Shown here piece by piece: positions 34,129-43,041 of a DNA stretch of 64,000 bases. The DNA is from Microcoleus sp. FACHB-672 (GTDB lineage Bacteria > Cyanobacteriota > Cyanobacteriia > Cyanobacteriales > Oscillatoriaceae): the NCBI RefSeq assembly GCF_014695725.1, contig NZ_JACJOU010000016.1, forward strand, positions 62,001 to 126,000, in the 5' to 3' direction. The first letter of the stretch is position 1, and each line of letters opens with the position of its first letter. The translations under genes and the position numbers were made by a program. The notes under the pieces were generated by a model. The model had not been told where the DNA came from. It searched no databases and worked only from the letters and a program-made list of their open reading frames with translations.

Positions 34129-36927
34129 TTAGCGTTGTGAGGTTGTGTAGTTGTAATTGTTTAAGTTATTGTTATCCCAAGAATGGGATTGATTGAAGAA
34201 GGCGAGGTTTAATGTGCTGGTTTCGGGTACGTTTATTGTTGCTGTCCAGTAATCACCGACTTCTTTTTTCATGGCTATGTCTGTGGGGGTTTCAAATCCG
34301 TTATGACCCCAGTGTAGGGTGATTGCTGTTGCAGAACCGGCAAGAGAACCTTTGTAATAAATTTTAAGCGGTTGTCCGGATATGACGGGATTTGGCAAAA
34401 TATCAATGGGTGTGTTGATTGCTTGAAAGGTGCCGGCTGCAATCGTTTGATTCCAGTTTTTTCCGGTATTATTATCCCAGGTTTTGCCGTCCGTAAAGGC
34501 AAAGTTTAAGGCGGTTGCTGTGACGGGGAGTGAAATGGTTGTTTCCCAAAATCCATCGGTTCGCTTGATCATGGGTTTATCTGTAATGAATTGCCAATTG
34601 TTGTAACCCCAATGCAATCTAACTTGGGATGCGTTGGCTAAGGAACCTTTGTAATAAATGGTTAAGGCTTTACCTTGCTGGGCAGCAGTTTTATTATAAT
34701 CAACTGGAGAATTTTGTTGGGGTTTGTAAGCGTTGGTAACATAACGTTGATAAACAATGGCGGGCATATCGATTACTTTGCCGACGTGATTTGAGGCTAG
34801 CAGGGTGATGTATTCTCCCATTGACCAGGAAAGAGGTGTCATGGATTTTGTGGGGGTTCCTGGGGTAAATTGGGAGGGGGCGTTGAGATCCCAAACTTGT
34901 TCGGGAATCATATAGGAATCGTTGGCAAATGCTCGTAGGGTGGCTAAATAAGTGCCGGCTTTTTTGCCGCCGGCAATCGCAAAATGACCGCGTTCGCCGG
35001 TGAAAATTGGCCACAAACGCCCGATGCCGGTACCTGTATAATCTGCGCCGGCTGCTGTTTCTCCGTAGCCGTCGTGATTGTAGCGAAACCAGGCTTCGCC
35101 TTTGTTGGGAAGGGTTTGTTTAATGGTGGAATCGATGGCGGGTATGGATGATAAAATATAGGGATTATTCCAAGCTTTAACGCCGTGACGGACTAATTCT
35201 AAAAAGCTGGTGTCAACGATGCTGCGTTCGTCGTAGGAACCGCCGCCGTTACTGATGTTTAAAGGATGTCCGTCGTTAGGGTTGCCGTTATCATCAATTC
35301 GTTGATAATAGTTGCCGTTGCCGATTGAACCTGTGGTGGTAAATGTCCAGGTTTCTATCAGGCTTTGCCAGTAATCTGCGGTGGCTAAATAGTGTTGCTG
35401 GGTGGGGGTATCTCCGTTGAGTTTAGCGATGTCTGCGGCACACACTAAACCGGCTATTTCGGCGGCGATGGTGGCGGGAGAGTAGCCGGCATTTTCTTCC
35501 CAGCGTTCTTGTTGTGTCCAAGGGCCGTTTTTTACGATAAAATCAGCGGCGGGTTTGATATGTTTGAGATAAGTTTGGGGATCGTTTCGGCCTAATTTCC
35601 AAGCGAGAATGATGGGAAAGGCGGTTTCATCCATTTGGATGCTATTCCAATAAGGGGTGCCATCGGCAAAGGCATTTTGCAGGAAATGTCCGTCTGGTTG
35701 TTGACTTTTATTGAATAACCAATTTAGGGCGCAGTTGGCAGTTTCTCTGTCACCGGCAGCGATTAAGGCGCTGGCAAATTTGTATAAATCTCGCGGCCAA
35801 ATTAAATGATATCCCCCTTGCATTTCCACGCCAAAAGGTGTGCAAATCGAGTAATTTGATTCTCCCCAAGGATTCCCTAAACCGGCAACCATTGCGCCGG
35901 AGGATTTGTCTTGGGAGGCTTTTAATACCATTGCCGCAAGGTAATACTGTTGATCGGCTGTGTTGTCAAAGGTGTTGAGATGATCGGTGTAGTGATTCCA
36001 TTGGCTGTTGTAGGTGGAGAGGAGGGTGGAAATGTTATCGCCTAGGGTGCCGCCGGCTGCGGCTTTGGCGCTAGTTTCACTGTTACCAAAGCCGAGAACT
36101 AAGTGAAAGGTGATGGATTTTTGATTGGGATAATCGCTGAGATCGAATTGGGCGATTTGAGCGATATTTCCATTCGTGGCGGTGTCAAATTTCCAGTTGA
36201 GGGTGTTGTCGATTTTGCCACCTTTTAAGTCTTGCCAGCCGTCACTGTAGCCGACGAAGCCGGCAGAAATTGTTTGGGTTTGGAAGTTTAAGGAAGTGAC
36301 TAAGGCTGAGGTTTCACCGCTGTTGGCGTTTTGAGCGATTAATATGTTTTTGCCGTTGTCGGTTGTGTGGGAACCTGTGGTGGCTTTGCCATTATTGGAT
36401 ATGGCGGGATGATATAAGGTGTAAAGGTTGTAATCTTTTAAAGTGCCGGTTAAAGCGGTGAAGGTGATTTGCTGAATTAAGGTGTTGCGGGTGGGATCGG
36501 TGAAGATGGTTTTTTGAATTTGATAGTGGTTATTTTTGGCGGTGTTGGTGAGATTCCACGCGAGGGAATGGGGGTGATTTAAGGTGACTTGATGGGTGGT
36601 GTCTTGCTTTTCTTCATCCACCCAAGTTTTATCCGCATCGCCGATTAAAAATTGCCAGTCTACGGTTGCGGGTTTGTCGGCGGAGGGATAGAATATTTCT
36701 CCCAGAATTCCATTGAAGCCGGTGAACCAAACTTTTGAGGTGGGGTTGGCGGCGGTTCCTAGGAAGGTGAGGGTAGAAGCCGGCCAATTTGGGCAAGTTC
36801 CGGGATAACCAAAGGCTTCTTTGGGGGTGAAGGGGTGGGTGAAGGCGAGGCTGCCGGTGATCAGGCAGAGGGTTAGGAAGAGGGTGATTTGGATGTCGGT
36901 GAATCGATAATTTTTTTTGAAGCGCAT
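34129..36927 (-). CDS. Secreted GH15 glucoamylase with two CBM25-like starch-binding modules
   Basis: A 932-residue exported enzyme that releases glucose from the ends of starch or glycogen. A signal peptide (ITLFLTLCLITGSLAF) is followed by a bacterial glucoamylase N-terminal beta domain (about 30-285) and an (alpha/alpha)6 catalytic domain (about 310-715) with GGYHLIWPRDLYKFA, QMDETAFPIILAW and ERWEENAGYSPATIAAE, which carries an expected catalytic Glu. Two C-terminal modules begin IYYKGSLA and contain HWGYNNW or HWGHNGF, a CBM25-like pattern. ATG at 36927 is chosen over a TTG further up because the signal peptide follows it directly. A secreted starch hydrolase is notable in a phototroph. 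Confidence 0.9.
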   Translation of the reverse strand: MRFKKNYRFTDIQITLFLTLCLITGSLAFTHPFTPKEAFGYPGTCPNWPASTLTFLGTAANPTSKVWFTGFNGILGEIFYPSADKPATVDWQFLIGDADKTWVDEEKQDTTHQVTLNHPHSLAWNLTNTAKNNHYQIQKTIFTDPTRNTLIQQITFTALTGTLKDYNLYTLYHPAISNNGKATTGSHTTDNGKNILIAQNANSGETSALVTSLNFQTQTISAGFVGYSDGWQDLKGGKIDNTLNWKFDTATNGNIAQIAQFDLSDYPNQKSITFHLVLGFGNSETSAKAAAGGTLGDNISTLLSTYNSQWNHYTDHLNTFDNTADQQYYLAAMVLKASQDKSSGAMVAGLGNPWGESNYSICTPFGVEMQGGYHLIWPRDLYKFASALIAAGDRETANCALNWLFNKSQQPDGHFLQNAFADGTPYWNSIQMDETAFPIILAWKLGRNDPQTYLKHIKPAADFIVKNGPWTQQERWEENAGYSPATIAAEIAGLVCAADIAKLNGDTPTQQHYLATADYWQSLIETWTFTTTGSIGNGNYYQRIDDNGNPNDGHPLNISNGGGSYDERSIVDTSFLELVRHGVKAWNNPYILSSIPAIDSTIKQTLPNKGEAWFRYNHDGYGETAAGADYTGTGIGRLWPIFTGERGHFAIAGGKKAGTYLATLRAFANDSYMIPEQVWDLNAPSQFTPGTPTKSMTPLSWSMGEYITLLASNHVGKVIDMPAIVYQRYVTNAYKPQQNSPVDYNKTAAQQGKALTIYYKGSLANASQVRLHWGYNNWQFITDKPMIKRTDGFWETTISLPVTATALNFAFTDGKTWDNNTGKNWNQTIAAGTFQAINTPIDILPNPVISGQPLKIYYKGSLAGSATAITLHWGHNGFETPTDIAMKKEVGDYWTATINVPETSTLNLAFFNQSHSWDNNNLNNYNYTTSQR

Positions 36928-37462
36928 TGGCTTATTCAAAGGAAGAATTATAAACTTTAGTTTTCCCAAATTTTATCTTTGAATAACGGCTTAAAAGGTT
37001 GGTTTTGAAACGTTCAAGCTTTATTCAAATTAAAAGTAATTTGCCTTAATATTTTTTTTGGAATACTAAATTAATCTGGATATTTTGACTACAGATTCCG
37101 CAGGTGGAACTTGAATAGCGAGCAAAGCACATTCAAGTTCCACCTGCGTCCACAGATAAATACAGATGTCGCTTGAAAATTTTTAGTGGTGGTTGAGGAA
37201 TGAGTGATTAAGCTGAGGTGGTGCATCTGTAGCAAAGATTCGCCGGCATTTTAAACTCTGTAGGCAACCGACACCGGATCTTATTGATTTTTTACAGAAT
37301 TGTCGGCAGAATTTGTGTGAACGAGATAAGTACACTGTCGCTTTCCCAGACGTTCCTTCACAAACCGACTTCAACAATATGTGATTCCACTGATACAATT
37401 TCCCGTAAATTTCGGTAGTATTTTAAACAACTGGTAAAGTACGGAGTTCAAGGAGTATAATT
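36928..37462. other. Spacer with hairpin element and one doubtful small frame
   Basis: Contains the promoter of the glucoamylase, the hairpin element at 37092-37156, and a 71-residue minus-strand frame (37183-37398) that shows no recognisable features and is not called. No RNA gene was seen. Confidence 0.5.
37092..37156. repeat. Dispersed hairpin element, copy 2
   Basis: GCAGGTGGAACTTGAAT and its exact reverse complement ATTCAAGTTCCACCTGC form a 17-bp stem around a 14-nt loop. The outer flanks again hold ACAGAT. It is homologous to 8910-8976. Confidence 0.82.
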
Positions 37463-37858
37463 GTGTTCCTTCTGCAAGCCGAAGAATTAGGGCTTCTGGG
37501 AATTGTGTTCCAGGCAGCCTCTCAACTCGCTTATCAAAACACACGATTTACTAAAGGCCCATCCTTCCCGACCGATGAGCGTCAAGCTGCGATCACGAGC
37601 TGTAATAAGTATCTCAGAGCAGATATTGTGTGTTTGATCATAGAAAATCAGGGATTTTTGACGCTGTGGTCAGAAAATAAAAATATCAATCTGCCGGCGC
37701 AACAACCCGCAATTCCTAGCAGAGAACTCTCTAAGTATAAAAACACCTTTACCGAGCCTCAATGCTCGCTTAAAGCTGAGAATTCCCAGCAAAGCAGTGT
37801 AGAACCCCCCCTTCGCCGGCTGGTTGCCAAAAATCAGAAATTCCCGGCAGCTTCTTAG
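37463..37858 (+). CDS. Small hypothetical protein
   Basis: A 131-residue frame starting at GTG 37463, preceded by CAAGGAG about 10 nt upstream, a good ribosome binding site that argues it is real. The first 60 residues (LLQAEELGLLGIVFQAASQLAYQ) look helical, followed by TSCNKYLRADIVCLII and a region with NQGFLTLWSEN. The last half is polar and low in order. No family was recognised, and there is no membrane segment or signal peptide. It is convergent with the hybrid kinase downstream. Confidence 0.5.
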   Translation: MFLLQAEELGLLGIVFQAASQLAYQNTRFTKGPSFPTDERQAAITSCNKYLRADIVCLIIENQGFLTLWSENKNINLPAQQPAIPSRELSKYKNTFTEPQCSLKAENSQQSSVEPPLRRLVAKNQKFPAAS

Positions 37859-38001
37859 TCCCCTCATTCCCCAATTTTGACACTGCATCTAAAATTCTTT
37901 ACGTGGAATTACGGATAGGCTTCCTCTTTTAAAAAATCTTTACAAAAGCGACAGAGAGAGAAAGAAGCCCCTAAACTTCGCTGCTAGGATTTGCGCCGGC
38001 A

Positions 38002-41000
38002 CTATAGCTCATTATTCTGTGTACGCGAAGCGAGTAACTGGGCAATCTCACCGGCTAAAAAAGTAGGTTCCACCGGCTTGGTAATATGTTTTTGAAATCC
38101 CGCATTCAGGATCTGTTGCTGGTCTATTTCTCCCGCATAAGCAGTTAGCGCGATCGCTGGAATCTGCCCGCCTTTATCTGCCGGCATCGCTCTAATTTCA
38201 CGAATCAGCATATAGCCATCCATGTGCGCCATCCCGATATCACTCACTAGGATATCAGGTTGCTCTTGGGCGTTAGCAAACTCTCCCTTTTGGGAAATCA
38301 CCTCTAGTGCCTCAAACGCAGAACTCACAGCCTGCACAGAAGCGCCATACTCTTCAAGTAAAAACACTAACAACGACCGGCTATCCGCATCATCCTCCAC
38401 AACCAATACCCGAATCCCTGCTAAATTCAACGCGTCTGGGGGTAAAATATCGGCTTCAGGAAGGGCCGGCTCAACTCTAATTAAAGGTAGCTGAATCGTA
38501 AAAGTTGCCCCTTGATTTTCTCCAAAACTGGTTACTTGCACCGTCCCACCGTGCAGTTCTACTAAATGACGCACAATCGCCAACCCTAACCCTAACCCCC
38601 CAAAACTTCGGGTCGTCGTGCTATCCTCTTGGCGGAAGTAATCAAACACAAATGGCAGAAACTCCGGGTTAATTCCTTGCCCTGTATCGCTGACTTGGAT
38701 TTGAGCATGAATACCGGCACTTTGCAATTGCACCTGCACTCGACCGCCTGCCGGTGTAAACTTAACCGCATTTGATAGCAAATTCCAAATCACTTGCTGT
38801 AAACGATTGGGATCGCCAGAAACTTTTCCCACATTCGCATCAAATACTGTTTTGATCTTAATAGATTTCGCTTCAGCCGCCAAGCGCACTGTTTCCAAAG
38901 CAGCCTCAATTACACTCGCCAAGTCAACGGGGTAAATATTTAAACTCAGCTTGCCCCGGAGAATGCGAGAAACATCTAACAGATCCTCAATCAGTTGCGA
39001 CTGCAAAAGTGCATTTCGCTCAATCGTTTCAATCGCATAAGTAACTTTTGCCGGCGGTAAATTGCGGCTGCGAAGAAGCTTTGACCAGCCCAAAATCGGG
39101 TTTAGCGGAGATCGCAATTCATGAGAAAGTACCGCCAGAAATTCATCTTTAATCCGGTTCGCTGCTTCCGCCTGGGTGCGAGCACGCTGTTCGGCTTCAT
39201 AAAGTCGGGTGTTTTCCACTGCAACAGAAGCCATCTGCGCCAATTGCACAATAATTGCTTCATCTTCTTCTGTAAATTCACCTTCGTATTTATCCGATAA
39301 CTGAATCAAGCCGATATTGCGCCCATCTGATCCGACAAGCGGTGCCGCTAACCAACCGCGCATGGGTGGGTGGTTTTGGGCTTCCTTGCTAAATCCCCGC
39401 CACTTGGGATGTGCTTCCAGTTCTGTCTGAGTCAGGCGCATGGGCCGGTTCAGATGGCAAACACAGGTGTAAATGCCCGAACCATCGGTCACAGCATCAT
39501 AATCTCGCCATGCCGCATACTTGTCTGAGAGCGAAACACTGTTGATCGCTTGCGCCCAGTTTTGGTCAACACTCATGCTCGTCACAGACTGGTGTGCCCC
39601 AATGATCCCCCGTGCCTGTTGCGTGATCGTTTCCAGCACTTCTTCTATCGAAACTGCCGAATTAATTGTCAATGCTGCCTTTGTTAACCCGTGCAACTGG
39701 CCGGCGTGCTGCTGCGATCGCCTCAATGCTTCTGTGGTTGCGCGATTGAGTCGGGCATTTTCAACCATTAACCAAATGCGTTCAGTCACTTTCTGCAAAA
39801 CTGATACTTCTTCGGATGTCCACATACGCGGAGCACCGGAAGTCTGGACAGCCAAATGGCAGACACATTGTTCGTCTTTGACTAACGGAACGAACACATA
39901 GGCGCGAACGCCAACCGACTCGCAGATTGCTTGATAAATTGTGCCGGCAGTACGGGGATCGGTTTTCACATCTCGATTGACAATGATCTGCTCAGCTTTG
40001 AGATCGTCAATGATGTCAGCGCCAAATTCTCTGAGGGGATAGGTGCCGGCAAGACTGGAAACGCCCCGACAGTAATCGCTATAGACACACACGATATTGT
40101 TCTCGGTATCCCACTCGCCGTAAGTACAGCGGGCGACCTGAAGAAATTCCCCAACCGCATTCACCACAGTGGAAATTATTTCTTCTGGATCTGAGAGGCG
40201 ACGCATTCGTTCATCAAGTTCTGTCAAAAAGCGGAAAGATTTCTCTGCCTGCTTTTGGTCATCAATATCTGTAATGGTTCCATACCATTTGATAATTCGC
40301 CCTTCCGAGTCTCGCTGGGGTAAGGCTCGACCCAAGTGCCAGCGATAGGTGCCATCACTTGCACGTCTTAATCGGTACTCGATCGTGTAGGATTCACCGG
40401 CTTTCCAGGCGGCTTTCCAAACTTCAAGACACCGGGGCAAGTCTTCAGGATGCAGCACCTGCTCAGATGCCCATCCTTGACTTGGTTCCAGTCCTGTGTA
40501 TTCAAACCAGCATTGGTTAAAGTATTCTGCCTTGCCGTTGGGGTGAGCCATCCAGACAATTTGCGGGATCGATTCGGCGAGTAGGCGAAATCGCTCGTCG
40601 GTGGTTCGCAGCACCTCTTCTGCGCGCTTGCGTTCTGTGATATCTCGGTAATAAATACCGAGACCATCAGCGGATGGGTAAGCGTGGATATCTAGCCACT
40701 GATCTTGGGGTCCGCAAAGAACCTCAAAATGAACAGCGACTTGATCGGCAAGGGCGCGGCGGTATTCTCGCTCTAAAAGGGTGCCGGCTGACCAGGGCCA
40801 CACTTGCCAAAGAATTTTACCCATTAATTCTTCTGGCTGTTGGCTGGTAAGTTTTGCGGCTTCTTTGTTGAGGTAAGTGATTCGCCACTGGCTATCTAAG
40901 GCGATAAAGGCATCGGTGAGACTTTCGAGGATATTAACGATCTGGTTAGGTGTAGACTCTGCTTGAGCCTGTCGAGTTAGCTCAGACAATTTGCGATTTT

Positions 41001-42012
41001 CTTCCCAGTTGATGCCACTGCTAACGGCGGTTGCCACTTCGCCGGCAACTAACTCTAAAAAACGTCGGTAGCTGCTGTCAGGGGAAAGCCTAGGGCTAAT
41101 TCCGGCAACAAGGAGGCCGGCTGGATGTTCGGATGCCGGTGATGCAATGGGCAAAATCAGTGCTGTGCGCGTTGATTCGGGCCAAATTCCTCCCGGCAGC
41201 GAGCCAAATTGTGTTTCTAAGTTATCGACTTGTTGGCTGTGAGCCGTCCGCGCCACGGCGGCTAAAGGCCAGGTTTCAGATGGTTCTGCTGCCGTCAAGT
41301 TAACAAATTGGGGACTTGCCGGTGTGCCGGCTTCTAGTCCTGCGGTTGCAACCAGACGCGCACTTGTCCCCTGAGTGTCTAGCAGGTAGAACAGAGCAAA
41401 GGGGATATCTGCGGGGTTGCCGGCTAGACTGCGTGCTGCTAAATTACAGGCTTCGCCGGCACTTCTCGCCTCGGCGCTGTGGGATGCTAATTCCTGTAGG
41501 GTCTGCAAACGTCGTTGATCGATGACAGAGCCGGTGGTTTCTAAAAATGTGATTAAAATGCCGCCAACGCCGCCGCTTTCGTCGCGGATCGGGCTATAGC
41601 AGAGTGTGAAATAGCTTTCTTGTAAATAGCCGGTGCGTTCAATGAGAAACTGTTGGTTTTCTAAGTACGTTACTTGTGCGGAGGAAAATACGGCTTCATA
41701 AATCGGGGCGTGAATCTGCCACTCTTGGGCGCTGCATTCCCGTGCCGGCTGGCCCATTGCTGTTGGCTGCTGTGTACCGAGAATCGTTGCGTAGCTGTCG
41801 TTATAGAGTTGCACGAGTTCTGCCCCCCAAAGGATCATCATGGGGAAGCGGGAAGCCAAGCAGATACTCACCGCTGTGCGTAAACTTTGCGGCCAATGCT
41901 CACTTGAACCAATGGCAGTCTCTGACCAGTTTACAGAGCGCATTACAGATGCGATTTCTCTGCCATCGCTAAATATATCTTCAGACTGAGTTGCTTTCAC
42001 TTCTGTCGTCAC
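38002..42012 (-). CDS. Hybrid sensor histidine kinase with PAS and GAF domains and receiver
   Basis: A 1336-residue cytoplasmic sensor. Rough order: PAS-like 1 (about 50-165), GAF 1 (185-330), PAS 2 (355-465), PAS-PAC 3 (475-595), GAF 2 (600-765), GAF 3 (790-945), HisKA with the phospho-acceptor His964 in LSHELRSPLNPILG, HATPase with NLLSNAVKFTPAGG, DTGQGI and GGLGLGLAIVRHL, and a C-terminal receiver with VEDDADSR and phospho-Asp1258 in VSDIGMAHMDG. No membrane helix was seen. No tetrapyrrole-binding Cys motif was identified, so a phytochrome role is not claimed. The start GTG overlaps the XRE stop by four bases, so the two are translationally coupled. Confidence 0.93.
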   Translation of the reverse strand: MTTEVKATQSEDIFSDGREIASVMRSVNWSETAIGSSEHWPQSLRTAVSICLASRFPMMILWGAELVQLYNDSYATILGTQQPTAMGQPARECSAQEWQIHAPIYEAVFSSAQVTYLENQQFLIERTGYLQESYFTLCYSPIRDESGGVGGILITFLETTGSVIDQRRLQTLQELASHSAEARSAGEACNLAARSLAGNPADIPFALFYLLDTQGTSARLVATAGLEAGTPASPQFVNLTAAEPSETWPLAAVARTAHSQQVDNLETQFGSLPGGIWPESTRTALILPIASPASEHPAGLLVAGISPRLSPDSSYRRFLELVAGEVATAVSSGINWEENRKLSELTRQAQAESTPNQIVNILESLTDAFIALDSQWRITYLNKEAAKLTSQQPEELMGKILWQVWPWSAGTLLEREYRRALADQVAVHFEVLCGPQDQWLDIHAYPSADGLGIYYRDITERKRAEEVLRTTDERFRLLAESIPQIVWMAHPNGKAEYFNQCWFEYTGLEPSQGWASEQVLHPEDLPRCLEVWKAAWKAGESYTIEYRLRRASDGTYRWHLGRALPQRDSEGRIIKWYGTITDIDDQKQAEKSFRFLTELDERMRRLSDPEEIISTVVNAVGEFLQVARCTYGEWDTENNIVCVYSDYCRGVSSLAGTYPLREFGADIIDDLKAEQIIVNRDVKTDPRTAGTIYQAICESVGVRAYVFVPLVKDEQCVCHLAVQTSGAPRMWTSEEVSVLQKVTERIWLMVENARLNRATTEALRRSQQHAGQLHGLTKAALTINSAVSIEEVLETITQQARGIIGAHQSVTSMSVDQNWAQAINSVSLSDKYAAWRDYDAVTDGSGIYTCVCHLNRPMRLTQTELEAHPKWRGFSKEAQNHPPMRGWLAAPLVGSDGRNIGLIQLSDKYEGEFTEEDEAIIVQLAQMASVAVENTRLYEAEQRARTQAEAANRIKDEFLAVLSHELRSPLNPILGWSKLLRSRNLPPAKVTYAIETIERNALLQSQLIEDLLDVSRILRGKLSLNIYPVDLASVIEAALETVRLAAEAKSIKIKTVFDANVGKVSGDPNRLQQVIWNLLSNAVKFTPAGGRVQVQLQSAGIHAQIQVSDTGQGINPEFLPFVFDYFRQEDSTTTRSFGGLGLGLAIVRHLVELHGGTVQVTSFGENQGATFTIQLPLIRVEPALPEADILPPDALNLAGIRVLVVEDDADSRSLLVFLLEEYGASVQAVSSAFEALEVISQKGEFANAQEQPDILVSDIGMAHMDGYMLIREIRAMPADKGGQIPAIALTAYAGEIDQQQILNAGFQKHITKPVEPTFLAGEIAQLLASRTQNNEL

Positions 42013-42278
42013 AACCCCAGCTCCTTTTCTGCAAAGTATTTGGATAGCAATGCTTTGCCCCGATCACCTAGGGTGTGTAGCGTGGCCAGAATCTTCTCCA
42101 TTGCCAGGGGCGAAGGTTTGGCTCGCCCGTTCTCCCAGCGGTTAATGGTGGGAAATGTCACACCTATTTTGGCTGCAAACTTCTCCTGCGTCAGCCCCAT
42201 TTCCTGCCGTAGTTCCCGAACTAGCTTACCAATCAATGGTTGTTCTACCACGAGCTTTTTTCCCCTTACATTACCCAC
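42009..42278 (-). CDS. XRE-family helix-turn-helix regulator
   Basis: An 89-residue DNA-binding protein. After a short basic leader, GKLVRELRQEMGLTQEKFAAKIGVTFPTINRWENGRAKPSPLAMEKI spans a complete Cro/CI-type helix-turn-helix (about 15-65), with the recognition helix TFPTINRWENGR. There is no effector domain. Its TGA shares four bases with the GTG of the hybrid kinase (42009-42012), so the pair is one operon with coupled translation, and the regulator may be controlled by, or act with, the kinase. Similar HTH proteins are also antitoxins, but no toxin is adjacent. Confidence 0.9.
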   Translation of the reverse strand: MGNVRGKKLVVEQPLIGKLVRELRQEMGLTQEKFAAKIGVTFPTINRWENGRAKPSPLAMEKILATLHTLGDRGKALLSKYFAEKELGL

Positions 42279-42646
42279 TGATTAGGTAGTATAAGTCATG
42301 CCCTATAAAGAGCTTTATACCGTGAGATACAGTTGCGCTCTGCCGGTAGAGGGGATATTTTAAGATTTGGGTTTGTAAATTGTAGATTCTGGGTTGAATC
42401 TATCGGCTTTCTTGACTTTATGGAAAGTGGGAAACTTCATGAGTGCTATGAGGGTAAGCGATACACTGAGCGAGATAGGCTGGAATTTTATTCAACATTT
42501 TTAACTTGCTTTCAAGGATTCCCAAGCTTCTTTCTAAAGATAGTTGTGGGCTGAAAAAGCTCAGCGAGTTTCTGCCAATGGTATGACTGAGAGGGCAGCC
42601 GGTTTGCAAAAACTTGAGCGCAAATATCAAGGCTGAAGCTGTGAAA
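42279..42646. other. Spacer, no gene recognised
   Basis: Holds the XRE promoter and, farther on, decayed DNA downstream of the exoprotein remnant. Two small frames (42333-42554 on plus and 42418-42666 on minus) lack any family likeness. Confidence 0.5.
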
Positions 42647-42823
42647 CTAATTATCATCGGCGGCACGACTGCCGGTGATCACCGAGGTATTTTCATCAGG
42701 CGTAACCACAGAATTAACCGGCAGCGTACCATCGAGAATGATTTGTGCCGTTATGTAAGTATTTGTATAACAGGACAGTGCTAGACTGCTCACAAGTGAG
42801 AACAGATAACCACTTAGTTTTCA
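42647..42823 (-). pseudogene. Decayed N-terminus of a two-partner-secretion (filamentous haemagglutinin-like) exoprotein
   Basis: In one minus-strand frame the sequence reads a hydrophobic signal-like stretch (GYLFSLVSSLALSCYT), then AQIILDGTLPVNSVVTP, DENTSVITGSRAADDN, a TAG stop at 42647-42649, and FHSF after it. In cyanobacterial TPS exoproteins the same order runs AQIxPDxTLPVNSxVT, then VITGGxxAGxNLFHSF; here the Leu before FHSF has become a stop. No start codon exists in this frame; an ATG at the expected place (about 42827) is in another frame. The rest of the exoprotein, normally over a thousand residues, is gone. This is inferred from a strong motif match. Confidence 0.72.
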
Positions 42824-43041
42824 TAAAATACCTGCAAATAATGAGCAGTTAATCGATGTTATCTGTCTCAGGAACCGCAAAAGACAGGGAAAGGGTGTTT
42901 TGAGTTTTGAGCGCCCATGCCCAATCCCCCATGCCCACAGATATTTTTGCAACGTCTGAGCTACGCGGTTTAAATGTGTTTTAAACTCTATCCGGTAGAA
43001 TAGTTGTCACCGGCATCTGCCCTTAAGCCACCTGAATTGTC
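42824..43041. other. Spacer before the pseudokinase gene
   Basis: Contains a CCCATGCCCAATCCCCCATG repeat at about 42911-42937 and the promoter region of the next gene. TAGAAT (42997-43002) is a candidate -10 box. Confidence 0.5.

Noticed and set aside
37183-37398. 71-codon minus-strand frame
   Set aside because: No ribosome site, family or compositional support; probably chance.
42333-42554. 73-codon plus-strand frame in the spacer before the pseudokinase
   Set aside because: No recognisable features, and it overlaps decayed DNA.
42418-42666. 82-codon minus-strand frame
   Set aside because: It runs out of frame with the exoprotein remnant and has no likeness of its own.
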